Assembly: GCA_027486255.1 (NCBI GenBank)
Contig: JAIXPL010000049.1
Span: 1-64,000 of the forward strand
DNA length: 64,000 nt
From: Comamonadaceae bacterium
GTDB lineage: Bacteria > Pseudomonadota > Gammaproteobacteria > Burkholderiales > Burkholderiaceae_C
Direction of reading: 5' to 3'
A program made the position numbers and the translations under genes. Each line of letters starts with the position of its first letter. The stretch's first letter is position 1. The notes beneath the pieces are model-generated. The model did no database searches. It was given only the letters and a program-made list of their open reading frames with translations, and was not told the origin of the DNA. This document shows, one piece after another, positions 48,223 to 56,673 of this stretch.

Positions 48223-49038
48223 TCACTGCAGGAGCTTCATCACCGTCTGCTGCGAGGTGTTGGCCTGGGCCAAGATCGCCGTGGCCGCCTGCTGAATGAT
48301 CTGCGTGCGGGCCAGCTCGCTCGAGGCCTTGGCATAGTCCACATCCAAGATGCGGCTGCGGGAGGCCGAGGTGTTGACGGAAATGTTGTTCAGGTTGTCC
48401 GCGGCGTAGGTCAGGCGGTTGATCTTGGCACCCAGGCCGCTGCGGAAGGTGTCCACGGCCGTCAGGGCCAGGTCGACCTGCGAGATGGCGTTGGCGGAGG
48501 TCACCGTGAGGGTGGCCGAGAGGGCTCCCGAGACGCCATCGAGCGTTTCAAGATCCCCAAAGGTGACAGTGATGGTCTGGCTCGCGTTGGCGCCAATCTG
48601 GTAGACGGCCGCCGTGGTGTCGCCATTCAGAATCTTGGTGCCGTTCCACTCGGTCATGTCGGTAATCCGGACCACCTCTGCCTGCAGTTCCTTGAACTCC
48701 AGCTGAAGGGCCGACTTGTCGGACGACACATAGGTGGCATTGGCCGCCTGCACCGAGAGCTCTCGCATGCGGTGCAGCATGTTGGTGATCTCGTTGGTGG
48801 CGCCCTCAGCCGTCTGAATCATGGAGATGGCGTCATTGGCATTGCGCACAGCTTGGTCGAGGCCGCGGATCTGCGCGGTCTGCCGGTTGCTAATCGCCAG
48901 GCCTGCGGCGTCGTCCTTGGCGGAATTGATCCGCTTGCCGGTCGACATCTGCTCCATGGTCTGGGTCAGCGTGCGGTTGTTCCGCGTCAGTGCGCTCTGG
49001 GCAACCAGGGAGTTCAGGTTGGTATTGATGACGGTCAT
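48223..49038 (-). CDS. fliC: Flagellin
   Basis: 271 residues. Conserved ends: N-terminal INTNLNSLVAQSALTRNNRT, STGKRINSAKDDAAGLAISN and C-terminal SRILDVDYAKASSELARTQI, ILAQANTSQQTVMKLL. The surface-exposed middle is short (about 80 residues, rich in Thr/Ser/Ala), so the filament lacks large outer domains. TTGGAG precedes the ATG. Thr/Ser in ITVTFGDLETLDGVSGALSA are plausible glycosylation sites given the nonulosonic-acid genes nearby. Confidence 0.97.
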   Translation of the reverse strand: MTVINTNLNSLVAQSALTRNNRTLTQTMEQMSTGKRINSAKDDAAGLAISNRQTAQIRGLDQAVRNANDAISMIQTAEGATNEITNMLHRMRELSVQAANATYVSSDKSALQLEFKELQAEVVRITDMTEWNGTKILNGDTTAAVYQIGANASQTITVTFGDLETLDGVSGALSATLTVTSANAISQVDLALTAVDTFRSGLGAKINRLTYAADNLNNISVNTSASRSRILDVDYAKASSELARTQIIQQAATAILAQANTSQQTVMKLLQ

Positions 49039-49060
49039 GATTTCTCCAATTCAGTCTGGC

Positions 49061-49078
49061 GCGGCAAAGCCTTGCCGC
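49061..49078 (-). promoter_or_regulatory. Hairpin between the TPR-like gene and fliC
   Basis: Arms GCGGCAA and TTGCCGC around a 4-base loop, 23 bases upstream of fliC. No T-run follows. It may separate or stabilise the fliC message. Confidence 0.45.
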
Positions 49079-49087
49079 TGGCAGGCG

Positions 49088-49567
49088 TCAGTTCGTGTGA
49101 GCCCGGGCCTCGGTTTCCACGGGAATGGATTCCAGCAATTCGGCCAATTCGGCAAATTCCTGGGCCAGGCCCACATGCTGGGGATGCTTGTCCAGGCCAC
49201 GCTGAGCGGTCCGGTAAGCGGCGTAAAAAGCTGAGCGGCAACGCATGACGCGCACCAGGTGGAAGAAGCTCTCCCCCGTGGCGGCCTTGCCCTGCAGTTC
49301 AATCAGGCGTTCCAGACACTCCTGAGCCTGCGCCCAGTCCTGGTTGATTTCAGCCAGCAGCGCACCGATGGCCAGAATGTCTTCACTGGTGGGGTACAGA
49401 CCCATGCCAGCAGCCACCAGGGCATCGGCAATATCCAGCCGGTCGCGGCCCACCCAGTAGGCAATGGCTTCGCGGATCTGGGCGGCACTGTAGGCAGAAG
49501 CCTGCTCGGCCGAACACACCTGTTCGTACGGGCTGGCGGAAGCCATGGTTGGCGTGGCTTGTGACAT
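49088..49567 (-). CDS. TPR-like helical protein upstream of flagellin
   Basis: 159 residues from the ATG at 49567, which has GAGGAG seven bases before it; other in-frame starts lie within 15 bases upstream. The sequence has paired helices (YWVGRDRLDIADALVAAGMG, EINQDWAQAQECLERLIELQ, YRTAQRGLDKHPQHVGLAQE), resembling the SycD/LcrH-type TPR chaperones of type III secretion. The position suggests a flagellar export or flagellin-linked role, but no function is established. Transcribed from a sigma54-type promoter. Confidence 0.7.
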   Translation of the reverse strand: MSQATPTMASASPYEQVCSAEQASAYSAAQIREAIAYWVGRDRLDIADALVAAGMGLYPTSEDILAIGALLAEINQDWAQAQECLERLIELQGKAATGESFFHLVRVMRCRSAFYAAYRTAQRGLDKHPQHVGLAQEFAELAELLESIPVETEARAHTN

Positions 49568-49640
49568 CGACATACTCCTCAAATGGTTCGGTCAAGTGGC
49601 TGGCAATTCGTTGCCGCCGGGTTACGGATGTTCGACATTA

Positions 49641-49655
49641 GCAACCTCCGTGCCA
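49641..49655 (-). promoter_or_regulatory. Sigma54 promoter upstream of the TPR-like gene and fliC
   Basis: The minus strand reads TGGCAC-GGAGG-TTGC, an exact match to the -24/-12 consensus with GG and GC ten bases apart. It lies 74 bases before the TPR-like start codon. The sigma54 activator encoded at 46.2-47.7 kb is an obvious candidate regulator. Confidence 0.85.
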
Positions 49656-49796
49656 GGACGAGATGTCGGAAAAACATACGCCCTGTCTCCAACAAGGCAA
49701 AAAGCCTGCCAGAGGGCCTGACAGGGGCCCCATCGAGGGAAAAGATGAAGGTGCTTGCGTGGGAATGCCTCAAAGAGGCAGAGCACGCACCGCAAA

Positions 49797-49814
49797 ACAA
49801 GGGAAAACCCTTTA
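49797..49814 (-). terminator. Weak terminator after the SDR gene at 49.9 kb
   Basis: Minus strand AAGGG-TTTT-CCCTT followed by GTTTTG, a short hairpin with a T-rich tail. The remainder of 49656-49886 shows no gene. Confidence 0.45.
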
Positions 49815-49886
49815 TTGCGCAGGCCATGAGGCCACCCCCCCGGCCCTCAAAGCAGGAGGGATGTACGCGTTAGCGCGTGTCGGGAA

Positions 49887-50642
49887 TCAACCAGCGGAGA
49901 AACCGCCATCGACCGGCAACACCGTGCCGGTAATCCATCGAGCGTCTTCGCTCAGTAGGAAGGCCACGGCAGCCGCCACGTCTTCTGGTCGGCCCAGCCC
50001 AAGAGGATGCTGGGCGCGCAGGGCCTCTGTCTGGGCCTCACCAAGCATGGCGAACTGCTCGCGGGCACGGCGGCCCTCCACCACGGCCGGCGCCACAAAA
50101 TTCACCCGGATGCCTTTGGGTGCGAGTTCCAGCGCCATGGATTGGGTCGCCGAGGCCAGGGCTGCCTTGGAGGCGGCATAAAGCGTGCGGCCCTTCAGGC
50201 CCATCAAGGCTGCCGTCGAACCGATGAACACCAGGCCGGCACCCGGCCGGGCCACCTTGGCATGGCTCATGGCCCGCCCCAGCATCACGGCCGCAGCGAA
50301 ATTCAGACCCATGTACTGATCGACCTGGCGCGCCGAAGCGGTCTTCAGAGGCGAATAGCCTTGAAAGCTGGCCGAATGAACCACCCCATCAAACGGGGCG
50401 GCCTGAGCCAAGGCCTGGAGTTGGGGAACGATGTCGTCGGTCTGGTACAGATCAAACGGGGCCAGTTCATGCCCTTGCCCCGCCAGGGTCTGGCGCGTGG
50501 CCTCCAACATCTCTGGTCGGCGCCCCATGAGCACGAGCTGAGCCCCCTCCCCGGCCAGGCGCTGGCAAATTGCCAGGCCGATGTCGGAATCGTGGGAGGC
50601 CCCGGTGACGAGGTAGCGCCGCCCGGCAAGTCGGGGCGCCGT
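49887..50642 (-). CDS. Short-chain dehydrogenase/reductase, 3-oxoacyl-ACP reductase-like (A)
   Basis: About 252 residues. The cofactor loop TGASHDSDIGLAICQRL is stretched compared with TGxxxGIG, as in some enoyl-reductase-like SDRs. FIGSTAALMGLKGRTLYAASKAAL carries Ser, Tyr and Lys. The end GTVLPVDGGFSAG is FabG-like. Its ATG overlaps the stop of the KAS III gene by 4 bases. It probably reduces a carrier-bound beta-keto or enoyl intermediate made by that synthase. Confidence 0.88.
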   Translation of the reverse strand, partial: TAPRLAGRRYLVTGASHDSDIGLAICQRLAGEGAQLVLMGRRPEMLEATRQTLAGQGHELAPFDLYQTDDIVPQLQALAQAAPFDGVVHSASFQGYSPLKTASARQVDQYMGLNFAAAVMLGRAMSHAKVARPGAGLVFIGSTAALMGLKGRTLYAASKAALASATQSMALELAPKGIRVNFVAPAVVEGRRAREQFAMLGEAQTEALRAQHPLGLGRPEDVAAAVAFLLSEDARWITGTVLPVDGGFSAG

Positions 50643-51727
50643 CATTTGAGCTCCAAGGGGGCAAAGTCGTCAGCAATCTCGACGATGCGCGGCGGCACGA
50701 TGGGGCCCACGTCGGCCACCAGGGCACCCCAGGACCAGCCCACGCCAAAACCGGCCAAGAACATTTTGCGGGTTCCGGTGCTCAGTTCGCCGGACAGGCG
50801 GTGGCATATTGCCAGGGGCACCGAGGCCGAACTGGTGTTGCCAAAGTCGTGCATGTCGATCAGGTACTTCTCAGGCGGAATCGACGCCTTCTTGCGCAGG
50901 TGCTCCAGGATGAACTTGTTGGCCTGGTGCATGACAAAGTGGTCCACCTGGTCCAGGGCCAGACCAGCCGTCTCCAGGGTCTCGCGCACCAGGCGCGGCA
51001 CCACCTTCAGGGTGAAGGCAAAGACCGCTGCGCCATCGAGCTTGAGCCGGGCGTCCTTGAACAGCTGCTGGCGCTCTTCTTCAGGCCAGGGCTGGTCTTC
51101 GGGAATCGTGGGCACCCGGCGGCCGCCGGCCTTGACCAGGATGTGCGAGGCGCCGCTGCCATCGCTGCCCACATCGAACACCATGGGGCCAGCACCCTCG
51201 GCCTTCTCAAAGGCCACGGCCACGCCGGCATCGCCGAACAGCGGCAGCGTGGAACGGTCACCCGGCACCAGGTGGCGGGTGCTGGTGTCGCCACACAGCA
51301 CCAGGGCGCGGCGGCCATTGGAGGCGGCCAGCAGCGTGGACGCCAGCCAGGCCCCATAAATAAAGCCCGAACAACCCAGAGAAACGTCAAATACAGCCGC
51401 CGTCTCGGCCATGCCCAGACGCCGCTGCAGCACGCAGGCGGTGGCAGGCAGGGGGTAGTCGGCGTCCTGTGAGACAAAAATCAGGATGTCCACGTCCGCG
51501 CCCTGCCAGCCCAAGTCGGACAACAGCGCCTCGGTGGCAGCCAGGCACATGTCCGAGGCGCAGAGGTGATGCGGCAAGACCCGTCGCGAATGAACGCCGG
51601 TGCCGTCCAGAAGCTTTTGCGCCTCCTCCGGCGTGAACATTCCCGGCTCCTCGATGAAGGAATGCCGGTGCGGAGGCACTGCGGCACACATGCCTGCGAT
51701 CCGAACGCCCTGGATGGTGGATTTCAT
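50642..51727 (-). CDS. 3-oxoacyl-ACP synthase III-like (KAS III), copy 1
   Basis: 361 residues from the ATG at 51727, which CGGAG precedes. The catalytic triad is complete: Cys in VSLGCSGFIYGAW, His in HFVMHQANKFI and Asn in FGNTSSASVPLAI. This fold condenses acyl-CoA or acyl-ACP starters with malonyl-ACP, or transfers acyl groups. It is longer than FabH (about 320). It is paired with an SDR downstream and faces a second KAS III divergently. Set in a flagellin-glycosylation neighbourhood, it probably makes a special acyl group rather than membrane lipid. Confidence 0.9.
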   Translation of the reverse strand: MKSTIQGVRIAGMCAAVPPHRHSFIEEPGMFTPEEAQKLLDGTGVHSRRVLPHHLCASDMCLAATEALLSDLGWQGADVDILIFVSQDADYPLPATACVLQRRLGMAETAAVFDVSLGCSGFIYGAWLASTLLAASNGRRALVLCGDTSTRHLVPGDRSTLPLFGDAGVAVAFEKAEGAGPMVFDVGSDGSGASHILVKAGGRRVPTIPEDQPWPEEERQQLFKDARLKLDGAAVFAFTLKVVPRLVRETLETAGLALDQVDHFVMHQANKFILEHLRKKASIPPEKYLIDMHDFGNTSSASVPLAICHRLSGELSTGTRKMFLAGFGVGWSWGALVADVGPIVPPRIVEIADDFAPLELK

Positions 51728-51834
51728 GCGCAAACTCCGAGTTGCATGTAAATAGAAGACTCAAAAACACATGCGGTATTCTTGCAGCGTCTCGGCCGGG
51801 CCCAGCCCCGCCCCACCCTCCACAAGTTGACCCC

Positions 51835-52881
51835 ATGAAATGCCAACCCCTTGCCATCCGAGGCGTGGTCTGTGCGGTGCCCCAGGCGCAGCAAGGCCTG
51901 CAGGATCTGGCACGCTGGATGGATGCGGCCGAAGCCGAAAAAATTGCCAAGGCTACCGGCATCCGGCAACGCCGCATCGCCCCTGAGGGGCAAACCGTGG
52001 CCGACTTGGCGGTGCTGGCCTGCCAGGAGCTGATGCAAGGCCTGGGCTGGCAGCCGCAGGACATCGGGCTGGTGCTCTTCGTCACGCAAACGCCCGACTA
52101 CCAACTGCCCTCCAACGCCCATGTGATGCACCGCGCGCTGGGCCTTGCAAGCGACTGCATCTGCCTGGAAACGGCCCTGGGCTGCTCGGGCTATGTGCAT
52201 GGCCTGTGGCAAGCCGGGCAACTGATGGCCGGCCTGCCCCGCAAGCGGGCGCTGCTCATCGTGGGCGACACCACGTCCACCACCTTTGAGCCGCAGGACC
52301 GCTCTGTGGCGCCGCTCTTTGGCGATGCCGCTGCGGCCACCGCCCTGGAATGGGACGAGTCCTTGCCTGCGCCGCATGCCGTGCTGGGCAACGATGGCAC
52401 CGGTGCGCCCTACCTGATTCAAAAGCAGGGCGGCGCCCGCTCCCCCGGCTCCATGCGCAGCCTTTTCATGGACGGCACGCAGGTGTTTGCATTCACCTTG
52501 CGCGAGGTGCCCCGCAACGTGCGCGCCACCCTGGCCGAGGCCGGCTGGGGCATCGATGAGGTGGACCATGTCGTGCTGCACCAGGCCAATGCCATGATGA
52601 TGACCCAGCTGGCCCGCAAGATGGAGATTCCGCTGGCCAAGCTTCCCCTGGCGCTGGAGCAGTTCGGCAACACCTCCTCGGCCAGCATCCCCCTGTGCAT
52701 GACCGAGACGCTGGCCGCCGAGCTCACCCAGCGGCCGCTCAAGCTGCTGCTGTCGGGCTTTGGCGTGGGCTGGTCCTGGGGCAGCGTGGCGCTCCAAACC
52801 CGTCCCTTGGCGGTGTGCAAAACCATTGAGGCGGCATCGGACTTTCACGGTGCGCGCATCCCTGGGCTGACTAGCAGCTGA
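51835..52881 (+). CDS. 3-oxoacyl-ACP synthase III-like (KAS III), copy 2
   Basis: 348 residues, ATG at 51835 (MKCQPLAIRGVVCAVPQAQQ); the frame is open upstream without family features. The catalytic residues are in TALGCSGYVHGLW, HVVLHQANAMM and FGNTSSASIPLCM. It is clearly related to copy 1 but diverged. It is the only plus-strand gene in the glycan cluster, divergent from copy 1 across about 107 bases, and its end overlaps the convergent SDR by 11 bases. The two copies may form a heterodimer or act on different chain lengths. Confidence 0.9.
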   Translation: MKCQPLAIRGVVCAVPQAQQGLQDLARWMDAAEAEKIAKATGIRQRRIAPEGQTVADLAVLACQELMQGLGWQPQDIGLVLFVTQTPDYQLPSNAHVMHRALGLASDCICLETALGCSGYVHGLWQAGQLMAGLPRKRALLIVGDTTSTTFEPQDRSVAPLFGDAAAATALEWDESLPAPHAVLGNDGTGAPYLIQKQGGARSPGSMRSLFMDGTQVFAFTLREVPRNVRATLAEAGWGIDEVDHVVLHQANAMMMTQLARKMEIPLAKLPLALEQFGNTSSASIPLCMTETLAAELTQRPLKLLLSGFGVGWSWGSVALQTRPLAVCKTIEAASDFHGARIPGLTSS

Positions 52882-53602
52882 TTCCGCCATCGACCAGCAA
52901 GGTCTGGCCGGTGATGAAGCTGCCGCCCTCCGAGAGGAGGAAGTTCAGCAGCGGCACCACATCGTCGATGCGACCCAGGCGGCCCATGGGCGTGCGGCGC
53001 ACGATCTGACCGCGCTTGCCCTCGTCCAGGGTGGACGACATGTCCGTGTCCAGGTAGCCGGGCGCGATCGAGTTGACCGCAATGTGCCGGCTACCCAGCT
53101 CACGGGCGAGTGAACGTGTCAGGCCGTCCAGCGCTGCCTTGGTCGCCGCATAGGCTGACAGCCCGTTGTAGCCGCGCGAGCCGATGATCGAACTGATGTT
53201 GAGGATGCGGCCGCCCTGGTTCTGGCGCAAAAGCACCCGCGCCACCGCCCGGGCGGCCTCGATGGCCGAGACCAGGTTGACCGAGACGAGTTGCTCCACA
53301 TCCACCATGGGAAAAGTGGCCAGCACCCCTTCCTGCGCCACGCCTGCGTTATTCACCAGGGCCCACAGCCGCGCCTGCGGCCAATGGGCCAGCGCCTTGC
53401 GCACAAAAGTCTCAGCCGCACCCCGCTCGCCCAGGTCCAGCCCCTGCCAGTGCAGGTGCTCCGGATGGCGGGCCAGCAAGGCTTCGAGCTGCGGCGACAT
53501 GCTGCGGCTGCAGGTGGCCACGGCATAGCCCTGGGCCAGGCAAGCCTCTACAAACCCCAGCCCCAGCCCTCGCGCACCGCCCGTGATCAGCACCAGTTGC
53601 AT
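52871..53602 (-). CDS. Short-chain dehydrogenase/reductase, FabG-like (B)
   Basis: 243 residues. Cofactor loop LITGGARGLGLGFVEA, NNAG in ALVNNAGVAQEGV, catalytic Ser and YxxxK in ISSIIGSRGYNGLSAYAATKAAL, and C-terminus GQTLLVDGGISC. This is the most FabG-like of the three SDRs. The ATG shares a base with the stop of the ligase gene (TGATG). A carrier-bound 3-oxoacyl reductase role is inferred. Confidence 0.9.
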   Translation of the reverse strand: MQLVLITGGARGLGLGFVEACLAQGYAVATCSRSMSPQLEALLARHPEHLHWQGLDLGERGAAETFVRKALAHWPQARLWALVNNAGVAQEGVLATFPMVDVEQLVSVNLVSAIEAARAVARVLLRQNQGGRILNISSIIGSRGYNGLSAYAATKAALDGLTRSLARELGSRHIAVNSIAPGYLDTDMSSTLDEGKRGQIVRRTPMGRLGRIDDVVPLLNFLLSEGGSFITGQTLLVDGGISC

Positions 53603-54750
53603 CACTGTCTCCTCTGTTTCTTGCCAGTGGCACCCAGGCTGAGCTGGTCCACATAATGAATTCGTCGCGGCCGCTCCACGGCCCGCAATTGCGCACCAAG
53701 CTCGGCCAACTGAAGCTGGGCGGCCGCCCGGTCCCGGGTCACCACCTCGGCTTCTACCAAGAAGCCCGTGACCGGGTTAGCCCGGCCGTACAGCCGGGCA
53801 TCGGCCACCGCCGGCAGGGCCAGCACGCGGGCTTCGACCTGCTCCAGGTCCACCTTCTCACCGCCAATGTTCAAAAGCCCATCGGCCCGTCCCATGAAAT
53901 GAACGCGCTCGCCTCGCATGTCCACCAAATCACCCGTGGCATGCCAGGGCGACACACCAGCCGCCGCGCGGGGCGAGCGCACGTGGAGCATGCCGTCCAC
54001 GATCCGCAGGCCCACACCGCTGGTGCCCTGAGTCAGCCAAGCGGCCGGGAAACCGGCCAGGCCGTCTTTCACGCAAAACACGCTACCCGCCTCAGACGAG
54101 GCGTAAATGTGGCGAAGCTGGGCCTTGGGCCAGCGTTCTTGCAAGCGGCTGAGCAGGGCCTGGTCCACGGCCTCACCGCCCAGCACGATGTCCGTGAGGG
54201 ACCAGTCGGCTTCCACGGGCAGCGCCATGAGGAACAAACGCCAGAACGACGGGGTGGCGCTGATGGCCTGCGGCTGCGTGCGCGCCGCCAGTTGCACCAA
54301 GCCGGACGCATCAAGGCACTGCCCTGCCACCAGTTCAGCGCCCGAAGCCATGGCATGCAGCAAGACCTGCAGGCCGGCGTAGGAATGGGGGGAATAGGTC
54401 AGCAGCCAGCGCTGCCCAGACCTTGGGCTGCCAGCGCGGGCCAGGAGCCGCTCCACGGTATGCCAGGTGCATTTGGGCGCCCCGGTGGTGCCCGAGGTGA
54501 GGATGCCGACGCGAAAGCCAGCCTCGGGCGCTGAAACGTCCAGGCCGGTGTGTCGGTCCAGCAGCACGGGCTGGCCATCACGGGCGCCGGCCAGCAAAGC
54601 TTGGATCACCTGAGCGGCATCCGTGCCGGGCCGCAGCATGGCCGCCTGGGGGGCAGGTGTCAGATCGGCCAACTCGGCAGCGTCTTGCCGCTTGCCCTCG
54701 TGAAGAACAAAGGCAGGATGCAGGGCCAGTTCGCCGGGGGTAGAAGGCAT
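53602..54750 (-). CDS. AMP-forming acyl ligase (ANL superfamily)
   Basis: About 382 residues from the ATG at 54750; the frame is open to 54801 but that part overlaps the ACP gene. The adenylation P-loop ILTSGTTGAPKCTWH, YASSEAG for the aromatic/adenine motif, and the C-terminal hinge and lysine region (HFMGRADGLLNIGGEKVDLE, LSLGATGKKQRR) are present. The N-terminal domain is shorter than in typical acyl-CoA synthetases (about 500). Next to an ACP gene, it probably adenylates a small acid and loads it on the carrier. Substrate unknown. Confidence 0.85.
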   Translation of the reverse strand: MPSTPGELALHPAFVLHEGKRQDAAELADLTPAPQAAMLRPGTDAAQVIQALLAGARDGQPVLLDRHTGLDVSAPEAGFRVGILTSGTTGAPKCTWHTVERLLARAGSPRSGQRWLLTYSPHSYAGLQVLLHAMASGAELVAGQCLDASGLVQLAARTQPQAISATPSFWRLFLMALPVEADWSLTDIVLGGEAVDQALLSRLQERWPKAQLRHIYASSEAGSVFCVKDGLAGFPAAWLTQGTSGVGLRIVDGMLHVRSPRAAAGVSPWHATGDLVDMRGERVHFMGRADGLLNIGGEKVDLEQVEARVLALPAVADARLYGRANPVTGFLVEAEVVTRDRAAAQLQLAELGAQLRAVERPRRIHYVDQLSLGATGKKQRRQ

Positions 54751-54772
54751 AGGGCGGCTCAGGCGGGCACCT

Positions 54773-55012
54773 TCAGGCCGCAAACAGGCGGGCCAATTCA
54801 CCCACGGTGCGGAACTCGCGAAAACCTTCGCGGAAGGGTTGTTTGCCGGTGAGCTCTTCCAGGGTCACCACCAGGGTGGCCAGGTCCAGGGAGTCGATGT
54901 CCAGCTCGCCCCCCAGGAAGAGGGTATGGTCATTCAGGGCAGGCAGCGCTGCGCCCTTGCCCGCCAGGAGCGCGTGAACTTGCGCATGAATCAAAGCTGT
55001 GGTGTCTTGCAT
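54773..55012 (-). CDS. Acyl carrier protein (copy 1)
   Basis: 79 residues. The phosphopantetheine Ser is in GGELDIDSLDLATLVVTLEE, with the expected acidic helix after it. It is too divergent to be the primary AcpP and lies directly beside the ligase and the GNAT. It probably holds the acyl chain built by the KAS III and SDR enzymes of this cluster. Confidence 0.9.
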   Translation of the reverse strand: MQDTTALIHAQVHALLAGKGAALPALNDHTLFLGGELDIDSLDLATLVVTLEELTGKQPFREGFREFRTVGELARLFAA

Positions 55013-55024
55013 GGTGAAAAGGCT

Positions 55025-55618
55025 TTATTCCATCGGCCAGTCTTCGAAGGCGGCACGGGTCTGCTCAAGCGAAAAAAGGCGTCGATGCCCGGCCCATTCG
55101 GAGGCGAGCAATTCAAAAACATGCACGTCGTAGAAATGACCGTGCTTGAACACATGGTCCTGGTAGGTGCCGACCTGGCGAAAGCGCAGGACCTGCTGGA
55201 TTTTGACGTTGCGCTCGTTGCCAGCCATGAAGCTGTTGACCACTTTGTGGCAGCCAAGCCGGTGAAAGCAGTAATCCATGATGAAGGTGTGCAGCAGCCC
55301 CGAATAGGCGCGCCTGTCCTCCGGGGCATAGATGTAGTTGCCCGTGCTGCAGCGCAGGTGCCGACGGTCGATGTCGGCAAAGCTGAGGTAGCCCACTTCA
55401 CGGTCACGGGCCATGATGATGTAGTGGCAAAAGTCCTCGCGCGTGGCGCAGCGCTCGATCCACGCGCGCTGCTCCTCCACGCCGTGCGACACATCGGTGT
55501 ACATGTAGCGCGTGATGTCATCGTCCTGGCGCCAGCGCAAGGTGAGCGCCGCGTCTTCAGGCCGCACGCAGCGAAACCACACAGGGGTGTTCACGTGCTC
55601 GGGCTGCTCAACGGGCAA
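55025..55618 (-). CDS. GNAT acyltransferase, PseH-like
   Basis: 197 residues from a TTG at 55618, five bases after a strong GGAGGGAGG; a GTG at 55594 is the alternative. The N-terminal pattern LRWRQDDDITRYMYTD and GYLSFADIDRRHLRCSTGNY resembles PseH, which N-acetylates the 4-amino group of the UDP-sugar precursor of pseudaminic acid. FHRLGCHKVVNSFMAGNERN is the acyl-donor region. Between two ACP genes, it may take its acyl group from a carrier protein instead of acetyl-CoA. That donor switch is my inference. Confidence 0.75.
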   Translation of the reverse strand: MPVEQPEHVNTPVWFRCVRPEDAALTLRWRQDDDITRYMYTDVSHGVEEQRAWIERCATREDFCHYIIMARDREVGYLSFADIDRRHLRCSTGNYIYAPEDRRAYSGLLHTFIMDYCFHRLGCHKVVNSFMAGNERNVKIQQVLRFRQVGTYQDHVFKHGHFYDVHVFELLASEWAGHRRLFSLEQTRAAFEDWPME

Positions 55619-56381
55619 GGTAGCCTCCCTCCACGGGCAGGGTCACGGCATTGATCCAGCGGCTGGCATCGGAGAGAAGAAAAGCTATCGGGTGGGCCAC
55701 ATCCAGCGGCTGGCCGATGCCCATGGGGTGCTGATCGAGCATGTACTGGTACTGCTCGGCCGTCATGGTGGCGCGGGAGCGTGCCGCCATCTCGGTCTCC
55801 ACCAGGGCCGGCGCCACCGCGTTCACACGGATGCCGTCGCGCAGGAATTCCATGGCCAAGGCACGCACGGCCGACATGAGGCCGCCCTTGCTGGCGGCAT
55901 AGACCACGTTGCCTGGCTGGCCGATCATGCCGGCAATCGAGGAGACAAACACCATGGCCGCCGGTTCGCCCTTGCAGCCCTTTTGCCGCATGCCGCGTGC
56001 CAGTGCCAGGGCGCTGCCCAGGTTGACCTGCATGGTCTGGTCAAAAAAGGCCTGATCGACCTGGCGCACCGCCCGGGTGAGCTGGATGCCGGCGCAATGG
56101 GCCAGGCCATTGAGCGGACCGTGGCGGGTGCACAGCTCCTTGACCCATGACGGAATGTCATCCATGCCCGACAGATCGAAGGCTTCGGCCTGATGACCCT
56201 CGCCGGGGAGTGTGTCCACCACCGCCTGGAGCCTGGCTGCGTCTCGCCCGTTGGCGATGACGCGCGCGCCCAGGCTGGCCAGCAACTCGGCCGTGGCCCG
56301 GCCGATACCGGTGGAGGCCCCCGTGACGAGCACGGTGCGTCCGGTCATCTGCATGGGTAGGGCAAGAGGCGGCAGGGTCAT
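55608..56381 (-). CDS. Short-chain dehydrogenase/reductase (C)
   Basis: 257 residues. TGASTGIGRATAELL, HCAGIQLTRAV in place of NNAG, SSIAGMIGQPGNVVYAASKGG with Ser/Tyr/Lys, and the end WINAVTLPVEGGYLA. A decayed relative of this gene lies at 60.28-60.69 kb. It overlaps the GNAT gene by 11 bases and follows ACP copy 2 by 14. Reduction of a carrier-bound keto group, or sugar modification, are both possible. Confidence 0.87.
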   Translation of the reverse strand: MTLPPLALPMQMTGRTVLVTGASTGIGRATAELLASLGARVIANGRDAARLQAVVDTLPGEGHQAEAFDLSGMDDIPSWVKELCTRHGPLNGLAHCAGIQLTRAVRQVDQAFFDQTMQVNLGSALALARGMRQKGCKGEPAAMVFVSSIAGMIGQPGNVVYAASKGGLMSAVRALAMEFLRDGIRVNAVAPALVETEMAARSRATMTAEQYQYMLDQHPMGIGQPLDVAHPIAFLLSDASRWINAVTLPVEGGYLAR

Positions 56382-56395
56382 GGTGAATCGGGGTT

Positions 56396-56629
56396 TTAGG
56401 CAGTCACCTGCTCGGACACCAGGTCCAACAGGTCGCGCACCGTCTGGGCACTGGAGAGCTTTTCAGCGTCGACGATCACGCCCAGCGCCTCATCGGCCAG
56501 GGCAATGAAACTGATCACGGCCAGGGAGTCCCAATTGTCGAGGCTGTCCAGGGCTTCGTCGCCCTTGAGAGAACCGGCCTCGAGTTCGAGGACATCGCAA
56601 ATTTTGTCGAGAAACTGCTGCACGTTCAT
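56396..56629 (-). CDS. Acyl carrier protein (copy 2)
   Basis: 77 residues, acidic. The attachment Ser is in LDNWDSLAVISFIALADEAL. AAGGAG precedes the ATG. Distinct in sequence from copy 1, so the two may carry different intermediates. It lies between pseI and the SDR. Confidence 0.92.
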   Translation of the reverse strand: MNVQQFLDKICDVLELEAGSLKGDEALDSLDNWDSLAVISFIALADEALGVIVDAEKLSSAQTVRDLLDLVSEQVTA

Positions 56630-56673
56630 GGAATGCTCCTTGGGGTGGGTGGGGTAACTAAAGAAACGGGGGT

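Noticed and set aside
49579..49827. 82-codon minus-strand ORF upstream of the TPR-like gene
   Set aside because: It runs across the sigma54 promoter and its residues show no pattern of a real protein.
51770..51790. Possible sigma54 site ahead of the plus-strand KAS III
   Set aside because: GG and GC are ten bases apart, but the surrounding bases match the consensus poorly.
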